From: a virus
Length of the DNA: 64,000 nucleotides
Reading direction: 5' to 3' (one strand)
IMG/VR virus record: IMGVR_UViG_3300033148_003055
Location: 17,559-81,558 of that record
Every line of letters begins with the position of its first letter. Position 1 is the first letter of the stretch. Positions 48,703-56,836 of the stretch are shown one piece after another. Under the pieces are notes generated by a model that was given only the letters and a program-made list of their open reading frames with translations, did no database searches and had not been told where the DNA came from. A program made the position numbers and the translations under genes.

Positions 48703-48992
48703 GAGCAATATACCCCGCCCAGGGGAAATGTCCACAACTTTCTCAGAATTATTTTCGGGCCTCGGAAGGCCGTTCATCATGAACCGACCGGGGACCCTAG
48801 GGGGCGCCGGCCACCGCCCTCCGGGACCCGAGGATAACTCCAAAAGGTAAAACGTTCAAAATTCCTTTTCGATAACAGGGGGGAGGGGGTGTCCCCTCTT
48901 TTACTCATATAAACTTTTAAAGATTACCCTTAAGATGGTACACCCCCACCCCCCTATTGTTGAAATGTAACTTTGAGCAAAATTCCTTTTTG
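48703..48992 (-). promoter_or_regulatory. Dispersed element B and leader of the helicase operon
   Basis: 48840-48985 matches element A: the CCAAAAGGTAAAACGTTCAA block, G-run arms in inverted orientation, the core TTACCCTTAAGATGG at 48924-48938 and the minus-strand TTAAGG-16 bp-TATATG. The stretch 48703-48839 may be N-terminal coding or untranslated leader. No other gene seen. Confidence 0.55.
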
Positions 48993-49154
48993 CTACACCC
49001 TAATCCGACGGGCCTTGCCCGTTCGCTCGAGGGCTTCCGCCTCGGAAACTCCGCAGGCAATGACGTTCCCGGCCACCCACCAGCGCCCCCGCCAGTAGAG
49101 GTCGGTGAGCACGTCGAGCTGTGTCGTACGTTCCGTCCTTGTTCCGTATTTCAT
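48993..49154 (-). CDS. Small basic protein
   Basis: 53 residues from ATG at 49154 (ATGA overlap). DVLTDLYWRGRWWVAGNV, then a helix with KARRIRV end. No family recognised. Last gene before element B. Confidence 0.45.
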   Translation of the reverse strand: MKYGTRTERTTQLDVLTDLYWRGRWWVAGNVIACGVSEAEALERTGKARRIRV

Positions 49155-49387
49155 AATGTGTTCCCCGCCTCAACAACGGTGACCCCGTCCTCGCTTACAA
49201 GATACCACGCCAAGTGAGCCTCGACGTCGGCCCATCGTTTCGAGTTCAGAAGTTCGGGGTGATGATCGAAGGCTAGCTCGATGGCTTGCTCCTTCAAGAT
49301 CGCATCGTCTACGATGACCACGATGTCGATCGTATCTCCGTACTCGCACGTGCTCACCGTCACGACCCAGACTCTACTCGTCTCCAC
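49151..49387 (-). CDS. Hypothetical small protein
   Basis: 78 residues from GTG at 49387. Beta-rich start (WVVTVSTCEYGDTIDIVV) and acidic/His helix. It resembles small phage orphan proteins; no function assigned. Confidence 0.5.
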   Translation of the reverse strand: METSRVWVVTVSTCEYGDTIDIVVIVDDAILKEQAIELAFDHHPELLNSKRWADVEAHLAWYLVSEDGVTVVEAGNTL

Positions 49388-49390
49388 AGC

Positions 49391-49510
49391 TCACCTCCCT
49401 CCACATAAACCGGCGAGCAACCTCGCCAGCGGCCACGACCAGATCAGCGAGACCGCGATCAACCCGACCGCGATCCCCGCCCACCATGCATCTCGGGTTC
49501 CATTTTCCAT
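49391..49510 (-). CDS. Very small membrane protein
   Basis: 39 residues from ATG at 49510. One hydrophobic span (AGIAVGLIAVSLIWSW), basic/Gly-rich tail. GGAGGGAGGTGA at its end provides the next gene's ribosome site. Confidence 0.5.
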   Translation of the reverse strand: MENGTRDAWWAGIAVGLIAVSLIWSWPLARLLAGLCGGR

Positions 49511-49617
49511 GTATTACCCCCTCTGGGGATTTCGGGCCATAGATGCTCTCTAAGGGACGATCTCCCGAGACCCCCGTCGGGCGTCGTCTGGGGCCCGATC
49601 GCCGCGTCCTGCCCCGG

Positions 49618-49815
49618 TTACGTCCCAGGGTCGGGCGCTGGGCGCGCTGGTTCCCCCTCTACGGTCGCGGCCTCCGGAACGTACACGACGACCTTCCCAC
49701 GCTTGTTCACGAGGGGGATGTCCCGCCGTTCGCAGTGGGCCTTGTATCGGTCCTCGAACGGGGCCTCCCAGTACTCGAGCGGGTTACCCCCGACCAGCTT
49801 TTTACTCCTGGGCAC
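49618..49815 (-). CDS. Hypothetical small protein
   Basis: 65 residues from GTG at 49815, with GGGAGGAC upstream. Starts PRSKKLVGGNPLEYWEAP, ends in a Pro-rich tail. It overlaps the upstream gene's stop by 14 bases. Confidence 0.5.
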   Translation of the reverse strand: MPRSKKLVGGNPLEYWEAPFEDRYKAHCERRDIPLVNKRGKVVVYVPEAATVEGEPARPAPDPGT

Positions 49816-49960
49816 GTCGTCCTCCCTTCTTCTGAGACGCGGGCCGCCGCTTGATGTGGCGCCCGTCTCGGCACGTCTTGCAGATGAGACCGCCCCCAGG
49901 GAAGTGCTCCTCCCGGAGGACCTGCTTGCACCGATCGCACCGCCAGTACGTCGTGGTCAT
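49802..49960 (-). CDS. Small zinc-finger protein
   Basis: 52 residues from ATG at 49960. YWRCDRCKQVL and LICKTCRDGRH make one zinc site; basic tail follows. Function unknown. Confidence 0.55.
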   Translation of the reverse strand: MTTTYWRCDRCKQVLREEHFPGGGLICKTCRDGRHIKRRPASQKKGGRRAQE

Positions 49961-49962
49961 CT

Positions 49963-50229
49963 CTACAACCCTCCGGTGTCTGCCGCCTTCAGGTACCACC
50001 ACTCCGACCGGTGGAGTTCGACGACGATGAACGGCTCGCTCTCGCCGGTAAACCCTCCGCCCGGACCGGTGATCGCCTTCGAGCAATGGGTTACCTTCAC
50101 GACACAAAGTTCGATCCCCCCATCGGCAGCCACGTACTCGCCCTTCCGCGGGACGGCTGTGAATACCTCGGGCCACTTCTCCTTCTGGAACTTGTCCAGG
50201 TTTGTGAAACACGTTCCTTTGATCTGCAT
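49963..50229 (-). CDS. Hypothetical beta-rich protein
   Basis: 88 residues. CFTNLDKFQKEKWP and strands FTAVPRKGEYVAAD, KVTHCSKAITGPGGG, PFIVVELH. No family recognised. Confidence 0.5.
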   Translation of the reverse strand: MQIKGTCFTNLDKFQKEKWPEVFTAVPRKGEYVAADGGIELCVVKVTHCSKAITGPGGGFTGESEPFIVVELHRSEWWYLKAADTGGL

Positions 50230-50230
50230 G

Positions 50231-50431
50231 TCACTCCCCTTCCTGAGCCTCCACGACCCAGCGACCGATCACATCCTTGTGGACGCCCGACACCTCCGCC
50301 AGGTGATCCAAGATCGCCTTGGCGTTCACGGTGTGCGACGGGTTCGAGTACAGGAGAGCACTCTCACTCTCCGCATGTGTCGCGACGAAGGTCACTATCG
50401 ACTTGACGAGGTCAATTCCTGAGATGAACAT
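50231..50431 (-). CDS. Hypothetical helical protein
   Basis: 66 residues from ATG at 50431. DLVKSIVTFVATHAESE and HTVNAKAILDHLAEVSGV. No family recognised. Overlaps the upstream gene's end. Confidence 0.5.
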   Translation of the reverse strand: MFISGIDLVKSIVTFVATHAESESALLYSNPSHTVNAKAILDHLAEVSGVHKDVIGRWVVEAQEGE

Positions 50432-50717
50432 CGTCCCCCTCCAATCCGACGAAGGCGTCCCGGAGCGCCGACCCCATCGTCTGCAGGGCGAGGCGCTGCC
50501 CGACCTCGATCGCCTTGGCCGAGTAGTCACAGCACTGCCGGCCGGCGTCTAGAGCGTCGGCGGCCTCGTCGGCCATCTCTTCCTCCCCTGTCCAGCACAT
50601 GATGTACAGACTGAGGGCCGCCCGTTCGGCGACGGTGCGGTTGGGGTCGTGGAGTTTCCTGGCGAGCTCGAGGACCTCGGGGTCCGTCGTCACGTCGGTC
50701 ATTCTGTTGGTGTTCAT
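50412..50717 (-). CDS. Hypothetical helical protein
   Basis: 101 residues from ATG at 50717 (ATGA overlap). Ala/Glu-rich helices (PNRTVAERAALSLYIMCW; EEMADEAADALDAG). No family recognised. Confidence 0.5.
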   Translation of the reverse strand: MNTNRMTDVTTDPEVLELARKLHDPNRTVAERAALSLYIMCWTGEEEMADEAADALDAGRQCCDYSAKAIEVGQRLALQTMGSALRDAFVGLEGDDVHLRN

Positions 50718-51136
50718 TTCGCACTTCCCTTCTTCGCAGGCAGCCCAGGAGGCGCCACATCATCCGCAAGGTTTTCGTCATCGTCATCGTCCTCGTCCTC
50801 GGGTTCGGGTTCCGACTCGACGTCCGGCGGGGATGCCCCTTCGATCTCGATCGCTTCCAGGAGCTCACCCAGTTCCCCGAGGTACGGGTCGATCTTCTGG
50901 TCGAGGCAGTCCTGTATTCTCCGGATCGCTACGTACATGTTTGGGGCGAACCGCAGGAGGGCACGATCCCCAGGCTTCTTGATCTCGATCTCGTATGAGC
51001 CACATCCCGCGTACTCGATGACCTCCTCATCCCCAGGCCCCGAGAGCCCTCCGTAGATTCCCTTGGCCGCGTCGATAACGTCCCGCGGCCACCCAGGGTC
51101 GAATGCCCAGGTCCACGGCACCTTCGTGTGAATCAC
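50714..51136 (-). CDS. Hypothetical acidic protein
   Basis: 140 residues from GTG at 51136 (GTGA overlap). Trp-rich start (VIHTKVPWTWAFDPGWP), then helices and a very acidic tail. No family recognised. Confidence 0.5.
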   Translation of the reverse strand: MIHTKVPWTWAFDPGWPRDVIDAAKGIYGGLSGPGDEEVIEYAGCGSYEIEIKKPGDRALLRFAPNMYVAIRRIQDCLDQKIDPYLGELGELLEAIEIEGASPPDVESEPEPEDEDDDDDENLADDVAPPGLPAKKGSAK

Positions 51137-51348
51137 GCTCCACCTCCCTTCGGGGCGCGGATGCGCTCCCGTTTTCCATTCGGCCAGATCACCCACACCG
51201 CAGGACTCCGGAGGCCCTCTTCTTCCCGCATGCTCGTGAGGAGTCCACGGGCGGAGTCCCTGATCTCGGTACGCGACCCCTCACGGATCGCCCAGAACAT
51301 GACCGGGTCCCTGGGGCGGTCCCGGTAGTTGATCTCCGCGCGGATCAT
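51133..51348 (-). CDS. Hypothetical small protein
   Basis: 71 residues from ATG at 51348, with GGAGGTAAGTG upstream. Basic with VMFWAIREGSRTEIRD and AVWVIWPNG. Its end (KGGGA) supplies the next gene's overlapped start. Confidence 0.45.
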   Translation of the reverse strand: MIRAEINYRDRPRDPVMFWAIREGSRTEIRDSARGLLTSMREEEGLRSPAVWVIWPNGKRERIRAPKGGGA

Positions 51349-51360
51349 CACTTACCTCCG

Positions 51361-51627
51361 TTATCGTATCTCTTTGATCTCGACCACGTCGTCCGTGTTC
51401 CAAATCCACAGGCGACCTTCTTCGTCGACGAACCGCGTTACACCGTCCCACGTGTGGTGGTAGTCGTCGGCCCGTAGCACCGTTCCGTTTTTGTGCTTGA
51501 CCATGTAGTCCTTGTCGTAGGCGACTGAATACGCCTTAATGGCGACGACTCCACAGTACACGATCACCGCGAACAACGCAAGCACAAACACCGCGCACCC
51601 GACTTCCGCAACGTCGTCCCTGCTCAT
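51361..51627 (-). CDS. Small membrane-anchored protein
   Basis: 88 residues from ATG at 51627. One span near 8-30 (VGCAVFVLALFAVIVYCGV), then a soluble beta-rich domain (DGVTRFVDEEGRLWIWN). Function unknown. Confidence 0.5.
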   Translation of the reverse strand: MSRDDVAEVGCAVFVLALFAVIVYCGVVAIKAYSVAYDKDYMVKHKNGTVLRADDYHHTWDGVTRFVDEEGRLWIWNTDDVVEIKEIR

Positions 51628-52091
51628 CACTTGCCTCCCATCAGCTTGATACACTCCGGGCCGTACCCCGACTCGATGGACTCGGGGACCGTGAGGCGCC
51701 GGCCACACCGACCGCACCGACCCTCGTGGAAGACCTGAACGTTCACCGGCATCGGCTCCTCCTTCTGGAGCCGGGCCAGAATCCACCGGAAGGCGCGGAC
51801 GCTCGAAGCGTCGTCGGCGATCTTCGACTTTCGCCCGTGAGAGTACGTGCGTATTTTCGGGTACCTCGACGGGCTGACCCAGACGCAGCCCAGGTACTTG
51901 TAATGGGCGCCGTTGTCCGGGCCGGTCAGGACCTTGACGAACCAAGGCCCCCGGGCCGTGGCATCCTTGGCTTTCGTCACCTTGAAGGTGAAGCGGTGCC
52001 CGTTGCTGGAGTTGAGGATCGTGAAGATGGCCTTGCCGGCCATCATGAACTTGAGCGGGTCCTTCAGCCCTGGGACTGTTGTTGCGGTCAT
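51627..52091 (-). CDS. DUF6011-like zinc-knuckle protein
   Basis: 154 residues. The C-terminal GRCGRCGRRLTVPESIES then GYGPEC is characteristic of DUF6011, found at the ends of many phage proteins. The first 110 residues are beta-rich and basic. Function unknown; probably nucleic-acid binding. Confidence 0.65.
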   Translation of the reverse strand: MTATTVPGLKDPLKFMMAGKAIFTILNSSNGHRFTFKVTKAKDATARGPWFVKVLTGPDNGAHYKYLGCVWVSPSRYPKIRTYSHGRKSKIADDASSVRAFRWILARLQKEEPMPVNVQVFHEGRCGRCGRRLTVPESIESGYGPECIKLMGGK

Positions 52092-52279
52092 CGACTACCC
52101 CCCATGATGTGGTCGAGGTACTTGTCGCAGGCGCGGTTGGCGAGGACGCTGGTGAAGAGCATGCGCCCCGCGACCAGCTTCCCCCGCGGAAGTACGCCGC
52201 GCCGGATCAGCCCGCGAAGGGCGCCCGGCGTCACGCGCAGCACCTGGGCAAGCTCCTGAGTCGTTATCGTCTGTATCAC
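52088..52279 (-). CDS. MerR/excisionase-type HTH protein
   Basis: 63 residues from GTG at 52279 (GTGA overlap). TITTQELAQVLRVTPGALRG, LIRRGVLPRGKLVAGRMLFT is a classic HTH_17/excisionase domain with wing. It could be an excisionase or small regulator; no integrase is in this window. Confidence 0.7.
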   Translation of the reverse strand: MIQTITTQELAQVLRVTPGALRGLIRRGVLPRGKLVAGRMLFTSVLANRACDKYLDHIMGGSR

Positions 52280-52503
52280 ACCGCACCCCCGATCCATGCC
52301 TTGACTTCGTCCCTCATCCGTCCGTGCATCGTCGGGCTGATCGTCCGGTCCTGCTTCGCCCAGGATAGCATCCGAATCGCTTCGACCACCGCGTCACGGT
52401 CACCACCCTCAGCCTTGACCTTGAGCGAGCGTAGCTCGGCCTTCAGGACGGCTCGGGTCTCCGCCCGATGGCGGTTGCGGGTTTCGCGTTCGACGTCGTT
52501 CAC
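52276..52503 (-). CDS. Hypothetical helical protein
   Basis: 75 residues from GTG at 52503, with GAGGAGGTGTGAA upstream. Charged helices (ETRNRHRAETRAVLKAELR). No family recognised. Precedes the HTH gene. Confidence 0.5.
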   Translation of the reverse strand: MNDVERETRNRHRAETRAVLKAELRSLKVKAEGGDRDAVVEAIRMLSWAKQDRTISPTMHGRMRDEVKAWIGGAV

Positions 52504-52504
52504 T

Positions 52505-53149
52505 TCACACCTCCTCGGCGGCGGTGAAGGTTCCACCGAGCGACTTACAGAATGTGGCGGCGGTCTTCTGGAACCGCTTGACCTCGGGCTTACCCCAGTC
52601 CCCGACCCGTGCCCAACCGTTCAGGGTCTCCCGGTAATCGACGGTGGCGTCCAGTGCCTTCGACGCGGACTCCATCGTCTTCATCGCCCGGTTCTCCTTC
52701 GGGGTGAACTTGAGAGTGTAGTTGGGGAGCCGGGGGTCGTTCTTCGACGAGTGGTGCGCCGCCTGTTCCATCGTCCTGACCCGCGGGTCGTTCCACCACG
52801 GCTGTTTGAGCCCGGCGGTCCGGGCGGCGGCCTCCTTCTTCTCCGCCTTCCGTATCTTCTTCATGACGGGGTCGGCGTTCATGGACTTCGCCGCTTCCTT
52901 GAGCAGGAACCTGAGTCCGGCTGCGGCTCTGACCCCGGCGCAGTCGGTGCAGAAGACGCCGTCGCCGTGGACAGGCTTCTCGTGGAGGGCAGACGTGGAC
53001 TGGTAGCTGGACCGGGGACTTTGGTAGCTGTGCATGTCATCGCCGCACGCACAACAGTGACCCTCTTCGACCTCCGGCAGTCTCCAGTACAGGCGGCCGT
53101 CCGCGGCCCGCCCCAGGTGTTCGTCGTACCAGTTCTTCGCCTTCTTCAT
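52505..53149 (-). CDS. Hypothetical Cys-containing protein
   Basis: 214 residues from ATG at 53149, with GAGGAGGAC upstream. CCACGDDMH and CTDCAGV flank about 40 residues. A basic helical middle (KKIRKAEKKEAAARTAG) follows. First gene after a 250-base non-coding stretch. No family recognised. Confidence 0.5.
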   Translation of the reverse strand: MKKAKNWYDEHLGRAADGRLYWRLPEVEEGHCCACGDDMHSYQSPRSSYQSTSALHEKPVHGDGVFCTDCAGVRAAAGLRFLLKEAAKSMNADPVMKKIRKAEKKEAAARTAGLKQPWWNDPRVRTMEQAAHHSSKNDPRLPNYTLKFTPKENRAMKTMESASKALDATVDYRETLNGWARVGDWGKPEVKRFQKTAATFCKSLGGTFTAAEEV

Positions 53150-53152
53150 CAC

Positions 53153-53406
53153 GTCCTCCTCGGTTCGATCCTCGGCTTACCTCATCAGCGGGTCGGGAGC
53201 CACCCGACTCGGACGGCCTCGAGGGGCGAGGCCGTTTCGGTTGTCTGCTACTCCGGCTTGCCGGGTGACGCCCGCGTCACCGATCCAGCTTCCGGACCGC
53301 ACTGCCTTCGGGCCGTTTTCCCCGGCGCTCCCGGCAGGCTATTCAGTTGTCAAAGACCAGGGCACTCGCTCCGGAGCCCTCCGGGGGAGGGCGCCGGGCG
53401 GGGGTC
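53153..53406 (-). other. Non-coding GC-rich leader with several hairpins
   Basis: No gene seen. Hairpins: GGCCTCG/CGAGGCC near 53217, GGTGACG/CGTCACC near 53263 and CCCTC/GAGGG near 53376. On the minus strand CTTTGACAACTGAATAG includes TTGACA but no good -10 box follows. It could be a structured 5' leader or contain a promoter for the 53149 gene. Confidence 0.4.
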
Positions 53407-53658
53407 CTAGCTCAGAAAATCCACGATGTCCTCGAGCCCCTCTTGCACATAGGCGAGGTCGCCGGCGAATCCCCAGTTGGTCCTGTCGCCGTTCTTGAAC
53501 GTCTCGTCATGCTCTTCAAGCTTCTTGGCGATCTGCTCGATGAGGCTTTTGACACTGGCCCTGCGCTCTTCGTACGCAGTGATTGCGGTCCTGTGGGCGG
53601 TCGTTTCGGTCGTCATCGTTCTGGCCTCCTGAGTTTGGGTTTCGTCTTGGGTTCTCAT
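53407..53658 (-). CDS. Small protein of promoter cassette 2
   Basis: 83 residues from ATG at 53658, with GAGGAGGACGG upstream. Thr/Gln-rich start (RTQDETQTQEARTMTTE) and a coiled coil (RASVKSLIEQIAKKLEE). Same layout as the 8724 gene but different sequence after the Thr-rich part. Function unknown; promoter strength suggests abundance. Confidence 0.6.
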   Translation of the reverse strand: MRTQDETQTQEARTMTTETTAHRTAITAYEERRASVKSLIEQIAKKLEEHDETFKNGDRTNWGFAGDLAYVQEGLEDIVDFLS

Positions 53659-53680
53659 CCCGTCCTCCTCTTTCACCAGT

Positions 53681-53757
53681 ATCTTACCATATATATCGGC
53701 GCGGTCAACGACAAAATCCATGTTTTCTGAAAATAATCCTAGTGGTCGGTAGACCCC
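53681..53757 (-). promoter_or_regulatory. Sigma70-type promoter with conserved upstream block (cassette 2)
   Basis: On the minus strand TTGACC (53703-53708) and TAAGAT (53681-53686), 16 bp spacer. The upstream block 53710-53757 matches 8995-9042 (GGATTTTGTC, ATTATTTTCAGAA). CCTAGTGG/CCACTAGG adds a hairpin. Drives the 53407 gene. Confidence 0.65.
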
Positions 53758-53777
53758 ACTAGGGGGCATTATACGGA

Positions 53778-53802
53778 CCTCTAGACCCTTTGGGTCTAGA
53801 GG
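53778..53802 (-). terminator. Terminator hairpin at the end of the tail/rSAM operon
   Basis: CCTCTAGACCC and GGGTCTAGAGG form a perfect 11-pair stem with a three-base loop, 16 bases after the GT9 stop. The sequence after it is not T-rich on the minus strand. Because it is symmetric it may act in both directions. Confidence 0.6.
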
Positions 53803-53817
53803 GGTTTCCGTGGATTC

Positions 53818-54807
53818 TCAGAGCTGACCTGCTCGGCCGCGCGAATCCGGGCGGTTCACCTGGGCGAGGATTGCGCGGATCGCGGGCCCGACTGGGAGGT
53901 TTACGAGTCCCGGGCATCCGGCCTGCCGGCAGACGTCCGCGTCCCAGCCGACGGCGCGTTGGTAGTGGCACGGCGCGGTGCAGCCGCCCTCCCGTTCGAC
54001 GGGCTCGGCCTGGACGACCAGGGCGTCGGGATAGTGCTTGCAGATCAAGCGGCCGTCCGTCGGGCCGAACACCGACACGCTCGGCGTCCGTACCGCCGCC
54101 GCCATGTGGAGCATCCCCGAGTCTGCGGTCACCATCACGTCCGCCGCGCTGGCGGCGTAGGCGAGGTGCTCCTGCTGGAGCTCTACGAGTTGGGGGACGT
54201 TCGTCCCGGCGACTTTGCAGAGCCCCACGAACACCGGCTCCAGACCGCCCGCCTTCAGAACGTCGGCGAGTTCCTTCCACTTTTCGAGAGGCCATGTTCT
54301 GGCCCGGCAGGTCGCGTGGGGTTGGAGCATGACGACGGGGCGCCGGGTGTCGACTCTTGCCGCGGCGATCATCCCGCGACCGAAACCATACTGCTCACGG
54401 GTGATCCCGATGAACTGGCACTCCGCTTCAGACACGGGGAGTCCGGCCGCCGCAAAGAAGCAGTCGAGCCGGTCCTTGGTCGGGCGCCCCTTCGTCTCGA
54501 CCTCGTGGTCCCATCCCGGGCAGAACATGTTGACGTACTTGTCACGTCGCCCGCCCCTTGCGAAGTACTCCCGCTCGCGGACGCCCTCCTCCCAGTTGGC
54601 CTTACGCTCATACCGATTATTCCACCTTATAGAGGTAGGGATAGGCCAGGCCTTGTCGACGCCAGCAACCATCTCTGCGAACGGTGCGTAATAGGAGAGG
54701 GTGAAGGCATCGACCTGCCAGCCGGCCTTCTGGAGCTTACGCGCGACCGCCGCGCAACGCAGAACATCACCCAGGCCGCCCCCTTCTCTACAAATCGCTA
54801 GGCGCAT
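53818..54807 (-). CDS. GT9-family glycosyltransferase (heptosyltransferase-like)
   Basis: 329 residues. N-terminal GGLGDVLRCAAVARKL (about 10-25) and the C-terminal VTADSGMLHMAAAVRTPSV with SVFGPTDGR (about 228-250) are GT9 signatures; ADP-sugar use is typical of the family. The last gene of the tail operon, 20-base overlap with the HNH gene. It may glycosylate the tail or alter the host surface. Confidence 0.82.
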   Translation of the reverse strand: MRLAICREGGGLGDVLRCAAVARKLQKAGWQVDAFTLSYYAPFAEMVAGVDKAWPIPTSIRWNNRYERKANWEEGVREREYFARGGRRDKYVNMFCPGWDHEVETKGRPTKDRLDCFFAAAGLPVSEAECQFIGITREQYGFGRGMIAAARVDTRRPVVMLQPHATCRARTWPLEKWKELADVLKAGGLEPVFVGLCKVAGTNVPQLVELQQEHLAYAASAADVMVTADSGMLHMAAAVRTPSVSVFGPTDGRLICKHYPDALVVQAEPVEREGGCTAPCHYQRAVGWDADVCRQAGCPGLVNLPVGPAIRAILAQVNRPDSRGRAGQL

Positions 54808-55459
54808 AACGCTCCAAGATTTCCTTCGCCCACTTCACCATGTCGGAGACTCGCTGGCCGGGGAAGTGAGCGTCCCGTAGGCAGAGCTCGAGATTCTCTA
54901 TTCGGTTGTTACTCCGTATTCCGTTCTTATGATGGACTATCTCTTTTACGGTCAAGTAACGCCCGAGGGATTCTTCCATGACTAACCGGTGCTCTTGCAC
55001 GTAATTGTTGACCGCGTTTGGGTGCTCAGGACGATTGAGATAAACATACCCGTGATCGACTTTTCTTCCACCTGCCCAGGCGGGCCGGCACTTGCCTGAC
55101 GCTCCACAACTCCTGGTCTCGCCCTTAAACAACGAGTGTGCCGCGATGACTTTTTCAACTCCGCAGTCACACCTACAAAGCCAAGTCGCACTTCTATCTT
55201 TGTTGATGCCAACACGTTTCAGAACCAACAGCTTCCCGAAACGATTCCCTGTGATGTCGCGAGCGCGTACCGCGCGAACGCATCCACAGTGGGTGCTTGC
55301 ACCTTTCCTTAGAGCATTCCCGCGAACGAGCTTCTCTACTCCACAATCGCATCGGCACCACCACGCCGGTCCGCGGTTGAGCACCCCACGTCGCTCGAGG
55401 ACCGTCCATTTACCAAACTTTTTCCCGGTCAAGTCGATGTACGTGCCCGGTCTTGCCAT
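54788..55459 (-). CDS. HNH endonuclease with zinc ribbons
   Basis: 223 residues. Two repeats of about 55 residues, each with CRCDCGVEK and a following SCG/HCGC (about 30-65 and 88-123), precede an HNH_3 module: YVQEHRLVMEESLGRYL, VHHKNGIRSNNRIENLELC. Probably a free-standing homing nuclease inserted between radical SAM and GT9 genes. Confidence 0.85.
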   Translation of the reverse strand: MARPGTYIDLTGKKFGKWTVLERRGVLNRGPAWWCRCDCGVEKLVRGNALRKGASTHCGCVRAVRARDITGNRFGKLLVLKRVGINKDRSATWLCRCDCGVEKVIAAHSLFKGETRSCGASGKCRPAWAGGRKVDHGYVYLNRPEHPNAVNNYVQEHRLVMEESLGRYLTVKEIVHHKNGIRSNNRIENLELCLRDAHFPGQRVSDMVKWAKEILERYAPSDL

Positions 55460-55468
55460 CTGAGTCTC

Positions 55469-56836
55469 CTACGGGCAGCACCCCTCGGTTTTGATACCGA
55501 TGAACCGCTTGACCTCGTCAGGCTCGAGCTCTGACAGAATCCAGAGCGCGTTCTCAATCCACATCTTCTTGATCGCACACTCCACCGGGTGAGGTTTCGT
55601 GAGCGGGTATCCACCGACCAGGGAATACTCGCGACACCCGCCCCCGCACACCCACCGCAGATCACAGTCCGAGCATCCATCCCTGGCGTAGAATCTGTTC
55701 TCCATCCACTTGCACCGGTCTGCCTCGCGCAGACCGTCCCAGACATCACCGATCTTCGTAGGGCCCTCGCGGTGACAGGCGAAGACGTTGCCGTCCGCGT
55801 TCACCGTGACGATCCCGACGCCAGCCCCGCACTCCGTGCAAGCGAACTGCTGAACGGCTAGTCGCCGAACCATATGCTCCATCTGCCGAAAGCCGGCCTT
55901 GTTCCCGTTCTTGATCCGACGGACGACCCACTCAGCGGCATTGTCGTACTGCTCCCTGAACTGACCGACGTTGTCCTCAGTGATGGCTAGGCCGTGCCCC
56001 TCCACCAAGGCGGCGCACCCGTCTTCGGTCAGGTTGACCGGCTCCACCGATACGCCGTCGGCCAGGCCCTCGTCGCAAAGTCCGTTCAGGTACTCAAGAC
56101 GATCTACGAGGTCGACGCCTTCACCCGTGAACGTCCCGCGGAGCGTAATTCCTTTGACCCCATCGAGGCCCTTCAGGTTTTTAAGGCCTTTGAGTACAGC
56201 GGCATGCGATCCGGAACCATCAGGAAAAACCCGGTACTTGTCGTGGTCCTTCGCATCGCCGTCTAGGGAGACGATAAAGGAGAACTTGTGCTCAGAGAGC
56301 CAACGGGCCTTGTCCGGGTTGAGCAATACACCGTTGGTCGTGACATGGAATTGTGCTCCGCAACCTCTCTGGGCCGCAAGCATTTCAACGGTCGCCACAA
56401 TCTCCTGCAGCCGACGCCAGGCTACGAGAGGTTCACCCCCGAAGAAGGAGATTCGCATGGGCGGGTTCCGGTCTGATTTTGGGTTGAAGGGGAAAAAGTT
56501 AAGCGCGCGTCGGGCGACACGCAACGGCATAGTCGGGAACTCATGATCGGGATTGTAGTTGCGGACGAAGCAATAGGAGCACCTCAGGGGGCAACCATGC
56601 GTCACGTTGAAGACGACCTGTCGGACGAAGCCCTTCTGGTTCCCATTGTACTGCGGTTGGAAATCGCACGGAGCGGGGTAGCGGTCCTCAATGACCTCCG
56701 CCGCGAGGAGAGAATTAGCGTCGATCACTAATGACTTGCCCCGCACCGTACATTCGTAAAGTCTCGGTGCGCTCACCGGGACTGTCTTGATTCCCTTCGG
56801 CCCGTCTCCATAACCTTCTAAGTTGAGTCTGCGCAT
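55469..56836 (-). CDS. Radical SAM / SPASM peptide maturase
   Basis: 455 residues from ATG at 56836, with GCGAGGAGGACAGG upstream. Radical SAM motif CPLRCSYC (Cys82, 86, 89), SFFGGEPL (about 130-137), and a SPASM region with CTECGAGVGIVTVNADG, FACHREG and CSDCDLRWVCGGGCREY for two further Fe-S clusters. The N-terminal YECTVRGKSLVIDANS resembles maturases of Cys-rich peptides. It lies 25 bases downstream of a tail protein ending with 27 cysteines, which is the obvious substrate. Confidence 0.9.
   Translation of the reverse strand: MRRLNLEGYGDGPKGIKTVPVSAPRLYECTVRGKSLVIDANSLLAAEVIEDRYPAPCDFQPQYNGNQKGFVRQVVFNVTHGCPLRCSYCFVRNYNPDHEFPTMPLRVARRALNFFPFNPKSDRNPPMRISFFGGEPLVAWRRLQEIVATVEMLAAQRGCGAQFHVTTNGVLLNPDKARWLSEHKFSFIVSLDGDAKDHDKYRVFPDGSGSHAAVLKGLKNLKGLDGVKGITLRGTFTGEGVDLVDRLEYLNGLCDEGLADGVSVEPVNLTEDGCAALVEGHGLAITEDNVGQFREQYDNAAEWVVRRIKNGNKAGFRQMEHMVRRLAVQQFACTECGAGVGIVTVNADGNVFACHREGPTKIGDVWDGLREADRCKWMENRFYARDGCSDCDLRWVCGGGCREYSLVGGYPLTKPHPVECAIKKMWIENALWILSELEPDEVKRFIGIKTEGCCP

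Noticed and set aside
52088-52279. Evidence for lysogeny
   Set aside because: The excisionase-like HTH protein alone is not enough; no integrase, repressor or attachment site was recognised in this window.
53153-53250. Hammerhead ribozyme (CTGATGA present on the minus strand)
   Set aside because: The core GAAA and proper stems II and III cannot be placed.
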